Shown here: piece by piece, positions 1 through 8,009 of the stretch
How positions within the stretch are numbered: position 1 is the stretch's first letter
Layout of the letters: each line of letters opens with the position of its first letter
Source of the DNA: DASRRB01 sp036732755
GTDB lineage: Bacteria > Planctomycetota > B15-G4 > SIAN01
DNA: 11,295 bases
Assembly: GCA_036732755.1 (NCBI GenBank)
Contig: DAINBU010000145.1
Span: forward strand, 1-11,295
Direction of reading: 5' to 3'
The notes under the pieces: generated by a model
What the model was told of the DNA's origin: nothing
Seen by the model: the letters and a program-made list of their open reading frames with translations, nothing else
Databases searched by the model: none
Translations under genes and position numbers: made by a program

Positions 1-506
1 GGAGGCACGACAGCGCGTCGCGCCGGCCGGCCTCGAGCAACGCACGCACGAGCTCGTCCGTCGTCCCGATCCAGCGTTCCGCCGTCGCGGCGCCGGCGCG
101 CGCGACCACGGCGTCGGCGCGGCGCTCGCGCGCCGCTTCGTAGCGGCGGATCGCGTGTTTTCCCGCCTCGGTGACGTCGACGTGCAGGCGGCGGGCGTCC
201 GCGCGGTCCTCGCGGGCGCGCAGATGTCCCGATGTGACGAGGCGCGCGATCGCCTTGCTGGCCGCCGGCACGCTCACCTCGAGCCGCCGCGCGATCTCCC
301 CGAGCGCCGTCGGCGTGCCGTGCCGCGACGCGACGAGCCGCAGCACGCTCATCTGCACCACGGTGATGCCGTGCTCCGACGGCAGCCCCCCCTCCTCGAG
401 CGTGGCCGCGACCAGCGCGCGCAGCAGGTGGAGGTTGCGCAGCAGCCGCTGGCCCGCGCTCGGGGGCGCCGTGCGGACCGGGGCCGTTCGGCGGGGGGAT
501 TTCATG
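1..506 (-). CDS. MarR-family winged-helix transcriptional regulator (3' end cut by window edge; N-terminal frame disturbed)
   Basis: Reading the minus strand gives a MarR-type DNA-binding core. A recognition region reading LGEIARRLEVSVPAASKAIA is followed by the wing, which carries the family signature EDRADARRLHVDVTEAGK, and then a C-terminal dimerisation helix that runs out of the window. MarR proteins are dimeric cytoplasmic repressors or activators, often ligand-responsive and often autoregulated; the target here is unknown. The start is a problem. The coding frame that includes the first helix (QRLLRNLHLLRALVAATLEE) has a TGA at 505-503 and no ATG, GTG or TTG until GTG at 361. The ATG at 506-504 is one frame off, and removing one base from the six-G run at 494-499 would join it to the MarR frame. 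Another ATG at 520-518 is in frame but is followed after five codons by that TGA. The gene follows glpK on the same strand. I am confident of the family and not of the start. Confidence 0.8.
494..499. other. Six-G homopolymer at the frame break of the MarR gene
   Basis: A run of six G on the plus strand (six C in the coding sense) lies between the ATG at 506-504 and the rest of the MarR reading frame. With five instead of six, the protein would read MKSPAERPPVRTAPPSAGQR and continue straight into the first MarR helix. This is the simplest single change that gives a full-length protein, so a length error or a real one-base insertion is likely here. Confidence 0.55.
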
Positions 507-551
507 GTTCGCTCGTCATGGAAGCCGCTCGCGCACGAAGCACGGGAGCGG

Positions 552-559
552 CCAATTGG
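552..559. promoter_or_regulatory. Short palindrome CCAATTGG upstream of the MarR gene
   Basis: A perfect 8-base palindrome lies about 46 bases upstream of the ATG at 506. It falls in the short gap between the MarR gene and the full-length end of glpK (569). MarR proteins bind palindromes and often repress their own promoters, so it could be an operator half. It is short and unsupported by any second copy in the window. Confidence 0.15.
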
Positions 560-568
560 TGCGCTGCG

Positions 569-703
569 TCATCGTCGCGCGCTGAGGACGCGGCCGACCG
601 CCTCGCGCCAGCGCGCGTGCTCCGCTTCTCGATGAGCGCGCTTCGTCGTCGGCTCGAAGCGCGTCTCCGCGCGCGGCAGCGCGGCGAGCTCGCGCTCGTC
701 CCT

Positions 704-706
<3 letters not shown>
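569..706 (-). pseudogene. glpK: In-frame TGA plus intact 44-codon C-terminal tail of glpK
   Basis: The TGA at 706-704 sits at the position of the conserved Trp in the family pattern VGFW (E. coli GlpK reads VGFWQNLDEL here). After it the same frame continues RDERELAALPRAETRFEPTT and on through ARWREAVGRVLSARR to a TGA at 571-569. This matches the usual GlpK C-terminus (acidic helix, RFEP, then a W-R-AV helix). With Trp in place of the stop the protein would be 497 residues, the normal family length. One base decides it: a plus-strand C instead of T at 704 would make TGG. The tail shows no further frame damage, so the stop is either very recent, an error in the sequence, or read through. I annotate it as a broken 3' end. 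Confidence 0.75.
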
Positions 707-2062
<1,356 letters not shown>

Positions 2063-2068
2063 GGATGG

Positions 2069-2743
2069 TCAGGGTTCGCGATGAGTCTTGCCGGACTCGT
2101 AGAGATGGATCGTGCCGGCAACCGGTGCGTCGATCGCCGTGAAGGTGCTTGAGTCGCTGAAGGTACGCAGTACGGCGAAGGCCCGGACTCGTGCGAGAGG
2201 AAAGGCTTCGTGGATCTTGAGTGATGCCGCCATCAACGTCGCGCCGCGCGTGACCACGTCATCCACGAGCAGCAGGTCCTCGAGAGGCTCGATGCCCCGC
2301 TCGAGCGTCATCGACGAAAGATGTTGATCGACGGTGGGTCTCGTCTCCGGTCGCGACTGCGCAGCCTTCGGCACCGCAATCTTCCGGATCACGCATGCCG
2401 ACACCGATCCTGCGAGGCCTGCACGGCAGAATTCCTCGCAGATCCTCATCGGCACCCAGAGCGAGTTCTCCTTCTGCCTCGCGTGAGTTGGCATCGGAAC
2501 CAACGTGACGTCCGCACTGAAGTAGTCGGCGAACGGGAGTCGTCCGCGCCGCTCGACTATTCGCTCGGTAAGCCATCGCATCACTGATTGCGAAATGGCC
2601 GGATCACCGCTCGGGGGCCTCGTGAAGCCGTCGCGCTTCAGCTCGTGACAGAGTCGCTGCGATTGCTTGGCGATCGCGCTCGAACCCTTCGGCGAGTAGG
2701 CGAACAGCGAACCAAAGGGCAGCTCACGCAGAATGGTCGACAT
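2069..2743 (-). CDS. ComF-like phosphoribosyltransferase (type I PRTase fold), no zinc-binding N-terminus
   Basis: 224 residues from the ATG at 2743. The PRPP-binding loop is clear: LLLVDDVVTRGATLMAAS at 157-174, the two Asp followed by the T-R-G-A-T loop typical of type I PRTases. Upstream is LVPMPTHARQ (81-90), matching the V-P-x-P stretch of ComF proteins, and IRKIAVPKAAQSRPETRP at 119-136 resembles the ComF pattern of basic and R-x-x-R residues before the loop. The cysteine zinc finger found at the N-terminus of ComF is absent; the first 75 residues are a divergent helical region. A start further upstream (2818) is open but would overlap the preceding gene by 95 bases instead of 20. The 20-base overlap with the DprA-like gene implies coupled translation and a shared role. 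In competence, ComF acts with DprA and PriA, but whether this homologue joins DNA processing or makes or breaks a nucleotide is not shown. GC content is visibly lower than in the neighbours. Confidence 0.8.
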   Translation of the reverse strand: MSTILRELPFGSLFAYSPKGSSAIAKQSQRLCHELKRDGFTRPPSGDPAISQSVMRWLTERIVERRGRLPFADYFSADVTLVPMPTHARQKENSLWVPMRICEEFCRAGLAGSVSACVIRKIAVPKAAQSRPETRPTVDQHLSSMTLERGIEPLEDLLLVDDVVTRGATLMAASLKIHEAFPLARVRAFAVLRTFSDSSTFTAIDAPVAGTIHLYESGKTHREP

Positions 2744-3431
2744 GGAGCCGCGGACCCGGCGGCGGTACGGCCTCGAGCAAGTCGCCGAGATCCTCGAGTG
2801 CGAGGGGCACGGCGCCATACTCGATCATCTTCGCGGGCCATTTGAGATTCGGAGCATCAACGACCGGTTCGAGGATGAAGAGTTGGCGTCCGAGCCGAAG
2901 CGCCTCCCATCCCTGGCTCAGCGTGCCACTCGAGTCTCCTGCTTCGACGATGATCGAAGCGTCGGCCACGAGTGCCATGAGACGATTCCGGATCACGAAG
3001 TTGCCGCGCTGGATCGGCGTGCCCGGAGCGAATTGCGACAGGAGCAGGTGCTCCGCCCCGATCTTCTGCTGCAGTTCCCGATTGGCCGCGGGATAGCAGG
3101 TCTGGAGCGGCGTCCCGAGCACCGCGATGGTGCGCCCCCTCCGTTCAATCGCCGTCCGGTGGGCGATCGTGTCGGCTCCCGCCGCAAGTCCGCTCACGAC
3201 GACCACTCCGTTCTCGACGAGGAATCGCGTGATGTCGCCGGCGCGTCGCGCGCCATCCGGACTCAGATCCCTCGATCCGACGACGGCGATGCGCGGATCG
3301 CTCGAGAGCAATTCGCGGCGGCCCTGGTACCAGATCCGTGCCGGCGCGAATCTGCGCTCGACGTCATTCAGCGGCCCGAGCAGGTCCTGCGGCTCGTGCG
3401 CGCCGGCGCGCTCTTGATCGACGTCACCCAT
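2724..3431 (-). CDS. DprA/Smf-like SLOG (Rossmann) protein, core domain only
   Basis: 235 residues counted from the ATG at 3431; an in-frame GTG at 3437 would add two residues. The DprA core is complete. GSRDLSPDG follows the first strand (about residues 52-60), VVVVSGLAAGADTIAHRTAI (77-96) is the central nucleotide- or DNA-binding strand-loop, and IAVLGTPLQTCYPAANREL (102-120) follows. GNFVIRNRLMAL (143-154) carries the RNR motif, and IIVEAGDSSGTLSQGWEAL (160-178) the E-A-x-x-S-G-x-L element. The N-terminal helical (SAM-like) domain and the C-terminal winged helix of full DprA are missing. DprA binds single-stranded DNA and loads RecA during transformation; standalone SLOG proteins can instead bind or cleave nucleotides. 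It is the first gene of a pair with the overlapping ComF-like PRTase. Which of these roles applies cannot be told from the sequence. Confidence 0.85.
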   Translation of the reverse strand: MGDVDQERAGAHEPQDLLGPLNDVERRFAPARIWYQGRRELLSSDPRIAVVGSRDLSPDGARRAGDITRFLVENGVVVVSGLAAGADTIAHRTAIERRGRTIAVLGTPLQTCYPAANRELQQKIGAEHLLLSQFAPGTPIQRGNFVIRNRLMALVADASIIVEAGDSSGTLSQGWEALRLGRQLFILEPVVDAPNLKWPAKMIEYGAVPLALEDLGDLLEAVPPPGPRLHVDHSA

Positions 3432-3463
3432 GGACACCGCCCCCGCCGACGATTCGGCAACGG

Positions 3464-3487
3464 ATCATAGCCGTGCAACGAATTCGT
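3464..3487 (-). promoter_or_regulatory. Candidate promoter/operator of the DprA-PRTase pair
   Basis: On the minus strand TATGAT (3469-3464) resembles a -10 box and lies 32 bases before the ATG at 3431. No good -35 hexamer is seen at 16-18 bases. Just upstream is the perfect 10-base palindrome ACGAATTCGT (3478-3487), which falls in the -35 region and could be bound by a regulator. It is one of few AT-rich spots in the area. Evidence is by eye only. Confidence 0.3.
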
Positions 3488-3500
3488 CCGGTCGGGCGCC

Positions 3501-3516
3501 GTTCGACCGTTCGACC
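3501..3516. repeat. Perfect tandem 8-base repeat GTTCGACC x2
   Basis: Two adjacent identical copies of GTTCGACC lie 14 bases upstream of the ACGAATTCGT palindrome and about 70 bases before the DprA-like start. Directly repeated half-sites upstream of a promoter can be activator sites, but two short copies may also be chance. Confidence 0.3.
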
Positions 3517-3639
3517 TGCTCGTGAAAAGGCCGCCATCGATGTCTGAATGGACGGCGCTCGAACGACCCGGTGACGCCAGCCCGGCGTCTCTGGGCAGGG
3601 AGGTCGGCTCCGGTCCCCGTCTTCCGCTCCACTCCCGGA

Positions 3640-3658
3640 CCCCGGACATCAGCCGGGG
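3640..3658 (-). terminator. Weak hairpin over the stop codon of the ATPase gene
   Basis: CCCCGG (3640-3645) and CCGGGG (3653-3658) can pair with a 7-base loop that contains the stop codon at 3649-3651. There is no T tract after it, so it would not be a standard intrinsic terminator. It may only reflect the high GC content. Confidence 0.15.
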
Positions 3659-4884
3659 GGGCCCTGCCACAGGAACTCGCGCCACGGTTGGTGCTCGACG
3701 CCGGCGCGCCGCGCACCCTCGTCGAACTCGCCGGTCAGCACGAGCGGACGGTACTTCGGGAAGCGGCGACAGAACTCGAGGAGCGCGGAGAGATCGCGCT
3801 CCGTGAACGGCCCGGTCTTCACTTCGACAGCCCACCGACCCCACGACCCTTCGACGATGCCGTCGACGTCGTGCGGCTCCTCCCGCCAGTAGCGGACCTG
3901 CTGGCCTTGATTCAGCGCGTGGGCGAGGACGGCGTTCTCGACCCATTGGCCGAAGCGCGCGGCGTCGCGATCAGGGCTGGGCGCGTCGCCGCCGAGCGCT
4001 GCGAGATACGCCTGATTCCGCACGACCAGTTTCGGAGGGGACGCCCGCCGGCGGATCTCCCGATCGGAATGCTTCACGAGCGGCGTGACGAGCCAGGCCG
4101 CGTCGAGGAGTTGGAGATAGTGGGCGATCGTCGCGAGCGCGCCCGCGTCGGAGAGCTCGAGCCGCAGCTTCTGCAGCGAGACGATCTGGGCCGCGTGGGC
4201 CAGCGCGACGAAGAAAGTCTGGCGCAGGAGCGCCGGCCGCCGGACCGCTTCGAGCGCGAGCAGATCGCGTCCGATCGCGGGTTCGACGATCGATTCGCGG
4301 ATGTAGTCGGCGCGCCGTTTCTCGTCGTGACGGAACGCGACTGCGCCCGGGAATCCGCCGAGCCGCACGATCTCGTCGAGCGCCTCGTCCTTCTTCATGC
4401 GGAACGTGCGCGCCAGGTCGGCGGCGCACCAGTGGCCGAGCTCGAGGCGCTCGAAGCGTCCGGTGAGGCTCTCCCGGCTGCCGCTGCCCAATCGCAGCGC
4501 GGACGAGCCCGACGCGACGACGTGCAACGGCGTCCGCTGACGGCGCACGCGATCCCATTCCGCCTTGAGGCGCGCGTTCCAGTCGTGGACGGACTGGATC
4601 TCGTCGAGGATCAGGATCGCCTTGCCGATCCGCTGCGCGCGCTCGTTCGCGTCGCGCCAGATCCGTTCCCAGTGGCCGGGAAGGTGGGACTCGGGACCGT
4701 CCATGGCGGAGTAGACGACCTGCTCCCGCCACCGCGCGGCGATCTCGAGCAGCAGAGTCGTCTTGCCGACCTGGCGCGGTCCGATCAGCAGCTGGATCGT
4801 GCCTGGAGCCGGCTCGCCGAGCCGCGAAGCGAGTTCGGCGTGGACCGCCGCGTACGAGGTCGCCGATTCCCGAGTCTCATTCAT
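3649..4884 (-). CDS. AAA+ ATPase with DUF4143-type C-terminal domain
   Basis: 411 residues. The N-terminal P-loop domain (AAA_14 type) has Walker A GPRQVGKTT (35-43), Walker B ILILDEIQ (90-97) and a sensor-like VVASGSSALRL (122-132) followed by the arginine-bearing LTGRFERLELG (140-150). The C-terminal half has the winged-helix linker region and ends in a DUF4143 restriction-endonuclease-like core. In the latter, HDVDGIVEGSWGRWAVEVKTG (338-358) supplies the D...E-x-K pattern of PD-(D/E)xK folds (D341, E354, K356). Length and layout are normal for the family. These ATPases are common, patchily distributed and often mobile; their physiological role is largely unknown. Translation starts at the ATG at 4884, with no Shine-Dalgarno and an AT-rich palindrome 11 bases upstream. 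It is transcribed away from the DUF1501 operon. It lies 217 bases upstream of the DprA-like gene on the same strand, so a functional link is possible but not shown. Confidence 0.9.
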   Translation of the reverse strand: MNETRESATSYAAVHAELASRLGEPAPGTIQLLIGPRQVGKTTLLLEIAARWREQVVYSAMDGPESHLPGHWERIWRDANERAQRIGKAILILDEIQSVHDWNARLKAEWDRVRRQRTPLHVVASGSSALRLGSGSRESLTGRFERLELGHWCAADLARTFRMKKDEALDEIVRLGGFPGAVAFRHDEKRRADYIRESIVEPAIGRDLLALEAVRRPALLRQTFFVALAHAAQIVSLQKLRLELSDAGALATIAHYLQLLDAAWLVTPLVKHSDREIRRRASPPKLVVRNQAYLAALGGDAPSPDRDAARFGQWVENAVLAHALNQGQQVRYWREEPHDVDGIVEGSWGRWAVEVKTGPFTERDLSALLEFCRRFPKYRPLVLTGEFDEGARRAGVEHQPWREFLWQGPPG

Positions 4885-4894
4885 GGTCTACTAA

Positions 4895-4916
4895 TTATTC
4901 GAGTTAATTCGAATAA
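4895..4916. promoter_or_regulatory. AT-rich perfect inverted repeat upstream of the ATPase gene (probable operator/promoter)
   Basis: TTATTCGA (4895-4902), spacer GTTAAT, TCGAATAA (4909-4916): 8-base arms with no mismatch. The same stretch also holds two direct copies of ATTCGA exactly 10 bases apart (4897 and 4907), one helical turn. It stands in an AT-rich island within very GC-rich DNA, ending 10 bases before the ATG at 4884. On the minus strand AATAAT overlaps the arm nearest the gene as a possible -10 box, which would start transcription at or very near the ATG. This fits a leaderless mRNA controlled by a dimeric repressor covering the promoter. Confidence 0.6.
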
Positions 4917-5088
4917 ATCTACTGACGGACGTCGCGACCTCCGGAGCCCGACCCGGTAACCTCCCCCGCTCGCAGGTCCCCCCGCCGGCGGTCTTCTCTC
5001 GGGCAATGCCGGCGCTGGGCTGCGGACTCGCGCGCCCTTCATGGATCGCCATGGGCCGCGAGGCGGTCGCCCCGTTTCCGTGCGCTTC

Positions 5089-5092
5089 GGAG
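5089..5092 (+). promoter_or_regulatory. Shine-Dalgarno of the DUF1501 gene
   Basis: GGAG six bases before the ATG at 5099. It decides the start: the upstream in-frame ATGs at 5006 and 5051 have no such site and would place about 30 extra residues before the twin-arginine signal. Confidence 0.6.
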
Positions 5093-5098
5093 TCTCCG

Positions 5099-6556
5099 AT
5101 GAAGCCGGCGGATCGTGCTCGAGGAGTGTCCCGACGCGAAGTGCTGCGCGTCGGCGGAGCGTCGCTGCTCGGCCTCTCGCTCGTCGACCTCTTCGCGCTG
5201 CAGGCGCGGGCGCAGGCGCGGGGCGACGACGCTGCGAAGCCCTTGAACGGCGGCGGCCCAGCCGCGACCGCGAAGAACGTCATCCTGCTCTACCTGCAGG
5301 GCGGGCCGAGCCACCTCGACCTGTGGGATCCGAAGGACGGCTGCCCGGCCGACGTGCAGAGCATCTACAAGCGGATCAAGACGAAGGTCGACGGCATCGA
5401 CCTGACCGAGAACCTGAAGAAGCTCGCGGAGGTGACCGACAAGCTGACGCTCATCCGTTCGATGAGCTACGCGCCCAACGGCCTCTTCAACCACACCGCC
5501 GCGATCTACCAGATGCTGACCGGCTGGACGGCCGACAAGGTCTCGCCGTCGGGTCAGCTCGAGCCGCCGACCCCCAAGGACTTCCCGAACTTCGGCTGCG
5601 AGCTGGCGCGGCTGCGCCCGACCGAAGTGCCGATGCTGCCGTTCGTGATGATGCCGCGGCCGCTGCAGGAGAGCAGCGTGATCGGCAAGGCCGGCACCGC
5701 CGGCTTCCTCGGCCGCGCTCACGATCCCTACTACCTCTATCCGCCGGGCGACGACTACGACCCGGCGAAGATGGACAAGGTCCGCGCCGACGACCTCGCG
5801 ATCCGGCCCGAGCTCTCGGTCGAGCGGCTGACCTCCCGCGCTTCCCTGCGCGAAGCGATCGACGCGCAAATGCCCGAGATCGAGAAGGCGACCGCGAAGT
5901 TCGACCTCGACGAGTACACCGACAAGGCGATGAGCCTCGTGCTCTCGGGCCGTGCCAGGAAGAGCTTCGACCTCGACGACGAGCCGGCCGCCCTGCGCGA
6001 GGCCTACGGCCGCAACCAGTTCGGCCAGTGCTGCCTGCTCGCGCGCCGCTTCATCGAGGCGGGCAGCCGCATGGTCCAGGTCAACTGGCCCAAGGTCGCG
6101 AACAGCGACAACCACTCGTGGGACATGCACACCGACCTGCCGCAGCGCATGCCGCTCGCGGCGCCGATGTTCGATTCGGCGGTCGCGACGCTGCTCTCCG
6201 ACCTCGACCAGCGCGGCCTGCTCGCCTCGACGCTGGTGGTCGCGGTCGGTGAATTCGGCCGCAGCCCCAAGCGCGGCGTCTCGACCTCGGGCAACCAGAA
6301 CAACGCGAGCGGGCGCGACCACTGGCCCTACTGCTTCACGGCGCTGGTCGCGGGCGGCGGCATGAAGCGCGGCCACGTGCACGGCGAGTCCGACGCGAAC
6401 GGCTCGGCGCCGATCAAGGATCCGGTCCACCCGATGCAGCTGGTCGCGACGATCTACCGCGCGCTCGGCATCGATCCGGCGACGATCGTGATGAACCACC
6501 TGAACCAGCCGCGCGAGTTGGTGCAGGCGACCCCCGTCGACGCGCTCTTCGCATGA
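5099..6556 (+). CDS. DUF1501 family protein, Tat-exported
   Basis: 485 residues from the ATG at 5099, a normal length. The N-terminus is a twin-arginine signal: SRREVLRVGGASLLGLSLVD (residues 11-30) followed by an Ala-rich cleavage region near AQARA (about 36-41). This implies folded, possibly cofactor-bound export. The mature part has the family hallmarks LLYLQGGPSHLDLWDPK (63-79), FNHTAAIYQMLTG (130-142), VVAVGEFGRSPK and later GRDHWP, and the end KDPVHPMQLVATIYRALGID. DUF1501 has an alkaline-phosphatase/sulfatase-like fold and the conserved Asp and His residues fit metal-site positions of that superfamily, but no substrate is established. In planctomycetes it is nearly always next to a DUF1549/DUF1553 gene, as here, and is expected to act with it outside the cytoplasm. 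Its TGA overlaps the next ATG (ATGA, 6553-6556). Confidence 0.93.
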   Translation: MKPADRARGVSRREVLRVGGASLLGLSLVDLFALQARAQARGDDAAKPLNGGGPAATAKNVILLYLQGGPSHLDLWDPKDGCPADVQSIYKRIKTKVDGIDLTENLKKLAEVTDKLTLIRSMSYAPNGLFNHTAAIYQMLTGWTADKVSPSGQLEPPTPKDFPNFGCELARLRPTEVPMLPFVMMPRPLQESSVIGKAGTAGFLGRAHDPYYLYPPGDDYDPAKMDKVRADDLAIRPELSVERLTSRASLREAIDAQMPEIEKATAKFDLDEYTDKAMSLVLSGRARKSFDLDDEPAALREAYGRNQFGQCCLLARRFIEAGSRMVQVNWPKVANSDNHSWDMHTDLPQRMPLAAPMFDSAVATLLSDLDQRGLLASTLVVAVGEFGRSPKRGVSTSGNQNNASGRDHWPYCFTALVAGGGMKRGHVHGESDANGSAPIKDPVHPMQLVATIYRALGIDPATIVMNHLNQPRELVQATPVDALFA

Positions 6557-7998
6557 GCGCGCGGCGACACGCGTTCGTCGCGCCGGTCGCTGCGCTCGCG
6601 CTGCTCCTCGGCGGCGCCGCGCGCGCGCAGGAATCGAAGCCGGGCGACGCGGCGCCCAAGAAGCCGGTGAGCTTCTTCAAGGAGGTCCGGCCGATCCTGC
6701 AGGGCACGTGCGCCGGCTGCCACCAGCCGGCGAAGGCGGGCGGCACGGTCGTGCTCACCGGCCACGCGAACCTGCTCGAGACCGACCGCCACGGCGATCC
6801 GATCGTCGCGCCCGGCAAGCCCGAGGAGAGCGAGCTCCTCGTCGCGATCACGCCGCACGACGGCAAGCCGCCGAAGATGCCGAAGGGCAAGGCGCCGCTC
6901 GCCGACGCGCAGGTCGACGTGCTGCGCCGCTGGATCGCGGAGGGGGCGGCCGACGACACACCCGCCGCCGCGGCGGAGACCTTCACGCAGGAGCATCCGC
7001 CGGTCTACCGGCAGCAGCCGGTCGTGACTGCGCTCGACTTCTCGCCGATGAAGTCGCCGGCCGAACCGGCGTCGGCGTCGCTGCTCGCGGTCAGCGGCTA
7101 CCACGAGGTCCTCCTCTACGAGATCGCCGGCGACCGCGAGCGCCTCGCCGCGCGCCTGGTCGGCATGAGCGAGCGCATCGAGTCGGTGGCGTTCAGCCCC
7201 GACGGCGCGACGCTGCTCGTGGTCGGCGGCTCGCCGGCGCGCATGGGCGAGCTGCAGCTGTGGGACGTCGCCGAGCGCAAGCTCACGCTCTCGCTCCCGC
7301 TGGGCTTCGACACCCTCTACGGCGGGAGCTGGTCGGCCGACGGGAAGCTCGTCGCGTTCGGCGGCGGCGACAACTCGGTGCGCGCGCTCGACGTCGAGAA
7401 GGGGTCGCTCGTCTTCTTCAACGCGGCGGGCGAGGACCTCGTGCGCGACACCGCGTTCAGCAAGAACGGCGCGCACCTCGTGAGCGTCGGGCGCGACCGC
7501 ACGCTCAAGCTGATGGAGTTCGCGACGCAGCAGTTCGTCGACAACATCACGAGCATCACGCCCGGCGCCTTGAGGGGCGGCCTGGTCGCCCTCGACCGCC
7601 AGCCGCAGAGCGACGTCCTGCTGGTCGGCGGCGCCGACGGCAAGCCCAAGACCTACAACATGATCCGCACCAAGGACCGCGTGATCGGCGACGACTACAA
7701 CCTCGTCAAGGCCTACGCGCCGCTCGACGGCTGCATCTTCGCGGCGAGGTACTCGCCCGACGGCCAGCGCTTCGTCGTCGGCGCCAGCAACGAGGGCAAG
7801 GGCGAGGTGCGCCTCTACGGAGTCGAGCAGGAGGCGCCGGCGTGGTCGCTGCCGGCGGGCGGCGCGATCTACGCCGCGACGTTCCGCGGCGACGGTGCGA
7901 TGGTGGCGGCCGGCGGTTTCGAGGGGAACGTCGCGTTGATCGACGCGGCGAGCGGGAAGGTGCTGCGGCAGTTCGCCGCGGCGCCGACGCATCCGTGA
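6553..7998 (+). CDS. Planctomycete-type cytochrome c domain fused to WD40-like repeats, exported
   Basis: 481 residues. A Sec signal peptide covers about residues 1-26 (ALALLLGGAARAQ, cleavage after ARA). The cytochrome domain FFKEVRPILQGTCAGCHQPA has the haem-binding CAGCH at 53-57 and a likely axial Met at 109 in KPPKMPKGKAPL, ending at the helix VDVLRRWIAEGA. From about residue 150 at least five WD40-like blades follow, recognisable by F-S-P-D-G or W-S-A-D-G turns: AFSPDGATLLVVGGS, SWSADGKLVAFGGGD, AFSKNGAHLVSVGRD, RYSPDGQRFVVGASN and TFRGDGAMVAAGGFE. The layout is a c-type haem electron carrier tethered to a beta-propeller binding surface. It overlaps the DUF1501 gene by four bases and sits 11 bases before the DUF1549/DUF1553 gene. 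A periplasmic electron-transfer or scaffold role is inferred; the partner is unknown. Confidence 0.93.
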   Translation: MSARRHAFVAPVAALALLLGGAARAQESKPGDAAPKKPVSFFKEVRPILQGTCAGCHQPAKAGGTVVLTGHANLLETDRHGDPIVAPGKPEESELLVAITPHDGKPPKMPKGKAPLADAQVDVLRRWIAEGAADDTPAAAAETFTQEHPPVYRQQPVVTALDFSPMKSPAEPASASLLAVSGYHEVLLYEIAGDRERLAARLVGMSERIESVAFSPDGATLLVVGGSPARMGELQLWDVAERKLTLSLPLGFDTLYGGSWSADGKLVAFGGGDNSVRALDVEKGSLVFFNAAGEDLVRDTAFSKNGAHLVSVGRDRTLKLMEFATQQFVDNITSITPGALRGGLVALDRQPQSDVLLVGGADGKPKTYNMIRTKDRVIGDDYNLVKAYAPLDGCIFAARYSPDGQRFVVGASNEGKGEVRLYGVEQEAPAWSLPAGGAIYAATFRGDGAMVAAGGFEGNVALIDAASGKVLRQFAAAPTHP

Positions 7999-8000
7999 GG
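7997..8000 (+). promoter_or_regulatory. Shine-Dalgarno of the DUF1549/DUF1553 gene
   Basis: GAGG overlapping the stop codon of the WD40 gene, 9 bases before the ATG at 8010. It supports that ATG over the in-frame GTG codons at 7995 and 8004. Confidence 0.5.
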
Positions 8001-8009
8001 ATCGTGCAC

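Larger units (their letters stand above)
3432..3648. other. Intergenic region upstream of the DprA-like gene
   Basis: About 217 bases between the stop of the ATPase gene and the ATG of the DprA-like gene, both on the minus strand. No convincing gene is seen in it. It contains a possible -10 element for the DprA/PRTase pair, a 10-base palindrome and a tandem 8-base repeat (listed separately), and near the ATPase stop a short GC hairpin without a T tract. Confidence 0.5.
4885..5098. other. Divergent intergenic region between the ATPase and DUF1501 genes
   Basis: About 214 bases. The left end is the AT-rich palindrome described separately. The remainder is GC-rich, with a 10-base palindrome CCGCCGGCGG at 4982-4991 and a 5-base-arm hairpin at 5040-5053. 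No clear sigma-70-like promoter for the rightward operon was recognised, which is usual in planctomycetes. No gene is seen; the reading frame of the DUF1501 gene is open back to 5006 but its start is placed at 5099. Confidence 0.5.

Noticed and set aside
2744..2818. Earlier start for the PRTase at 2818
   Set aside because: It would overlap the DprA-like gene by 95 bases, and the extra residues are Arg/Ser/Pro-rich with no homologous look.
3571..4959. 462-codon plus-strand frame opposite the AAA+ ATPase
   Set aside because: The minus strand has Walker A, Walker B and the DUF4143 core; the plus-strand product has no motif.
5040..5053. Short hairpin CATGG-ATCG-CCATG upstream of the DUF1501 gene
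   Set aside because: Five-base arms are expected by chance in this length of GC-rich sequence and it lies at no telling position.
5006..5098. Earlier start for the DUF1501 gene at 5006
   Set aside because: It would bury the twin-arginine signal 40 residues into the protein and lacks a ribosome site; 5099 has GGAG at the right distance.
5039..7992. Long minus-strand frames of 486 and 512 codons (5039-6499, 6454-7992)
   Set aside because: They mirror the DUF1501 and WD40 genes and have the same antisense composition; no domain is visible.
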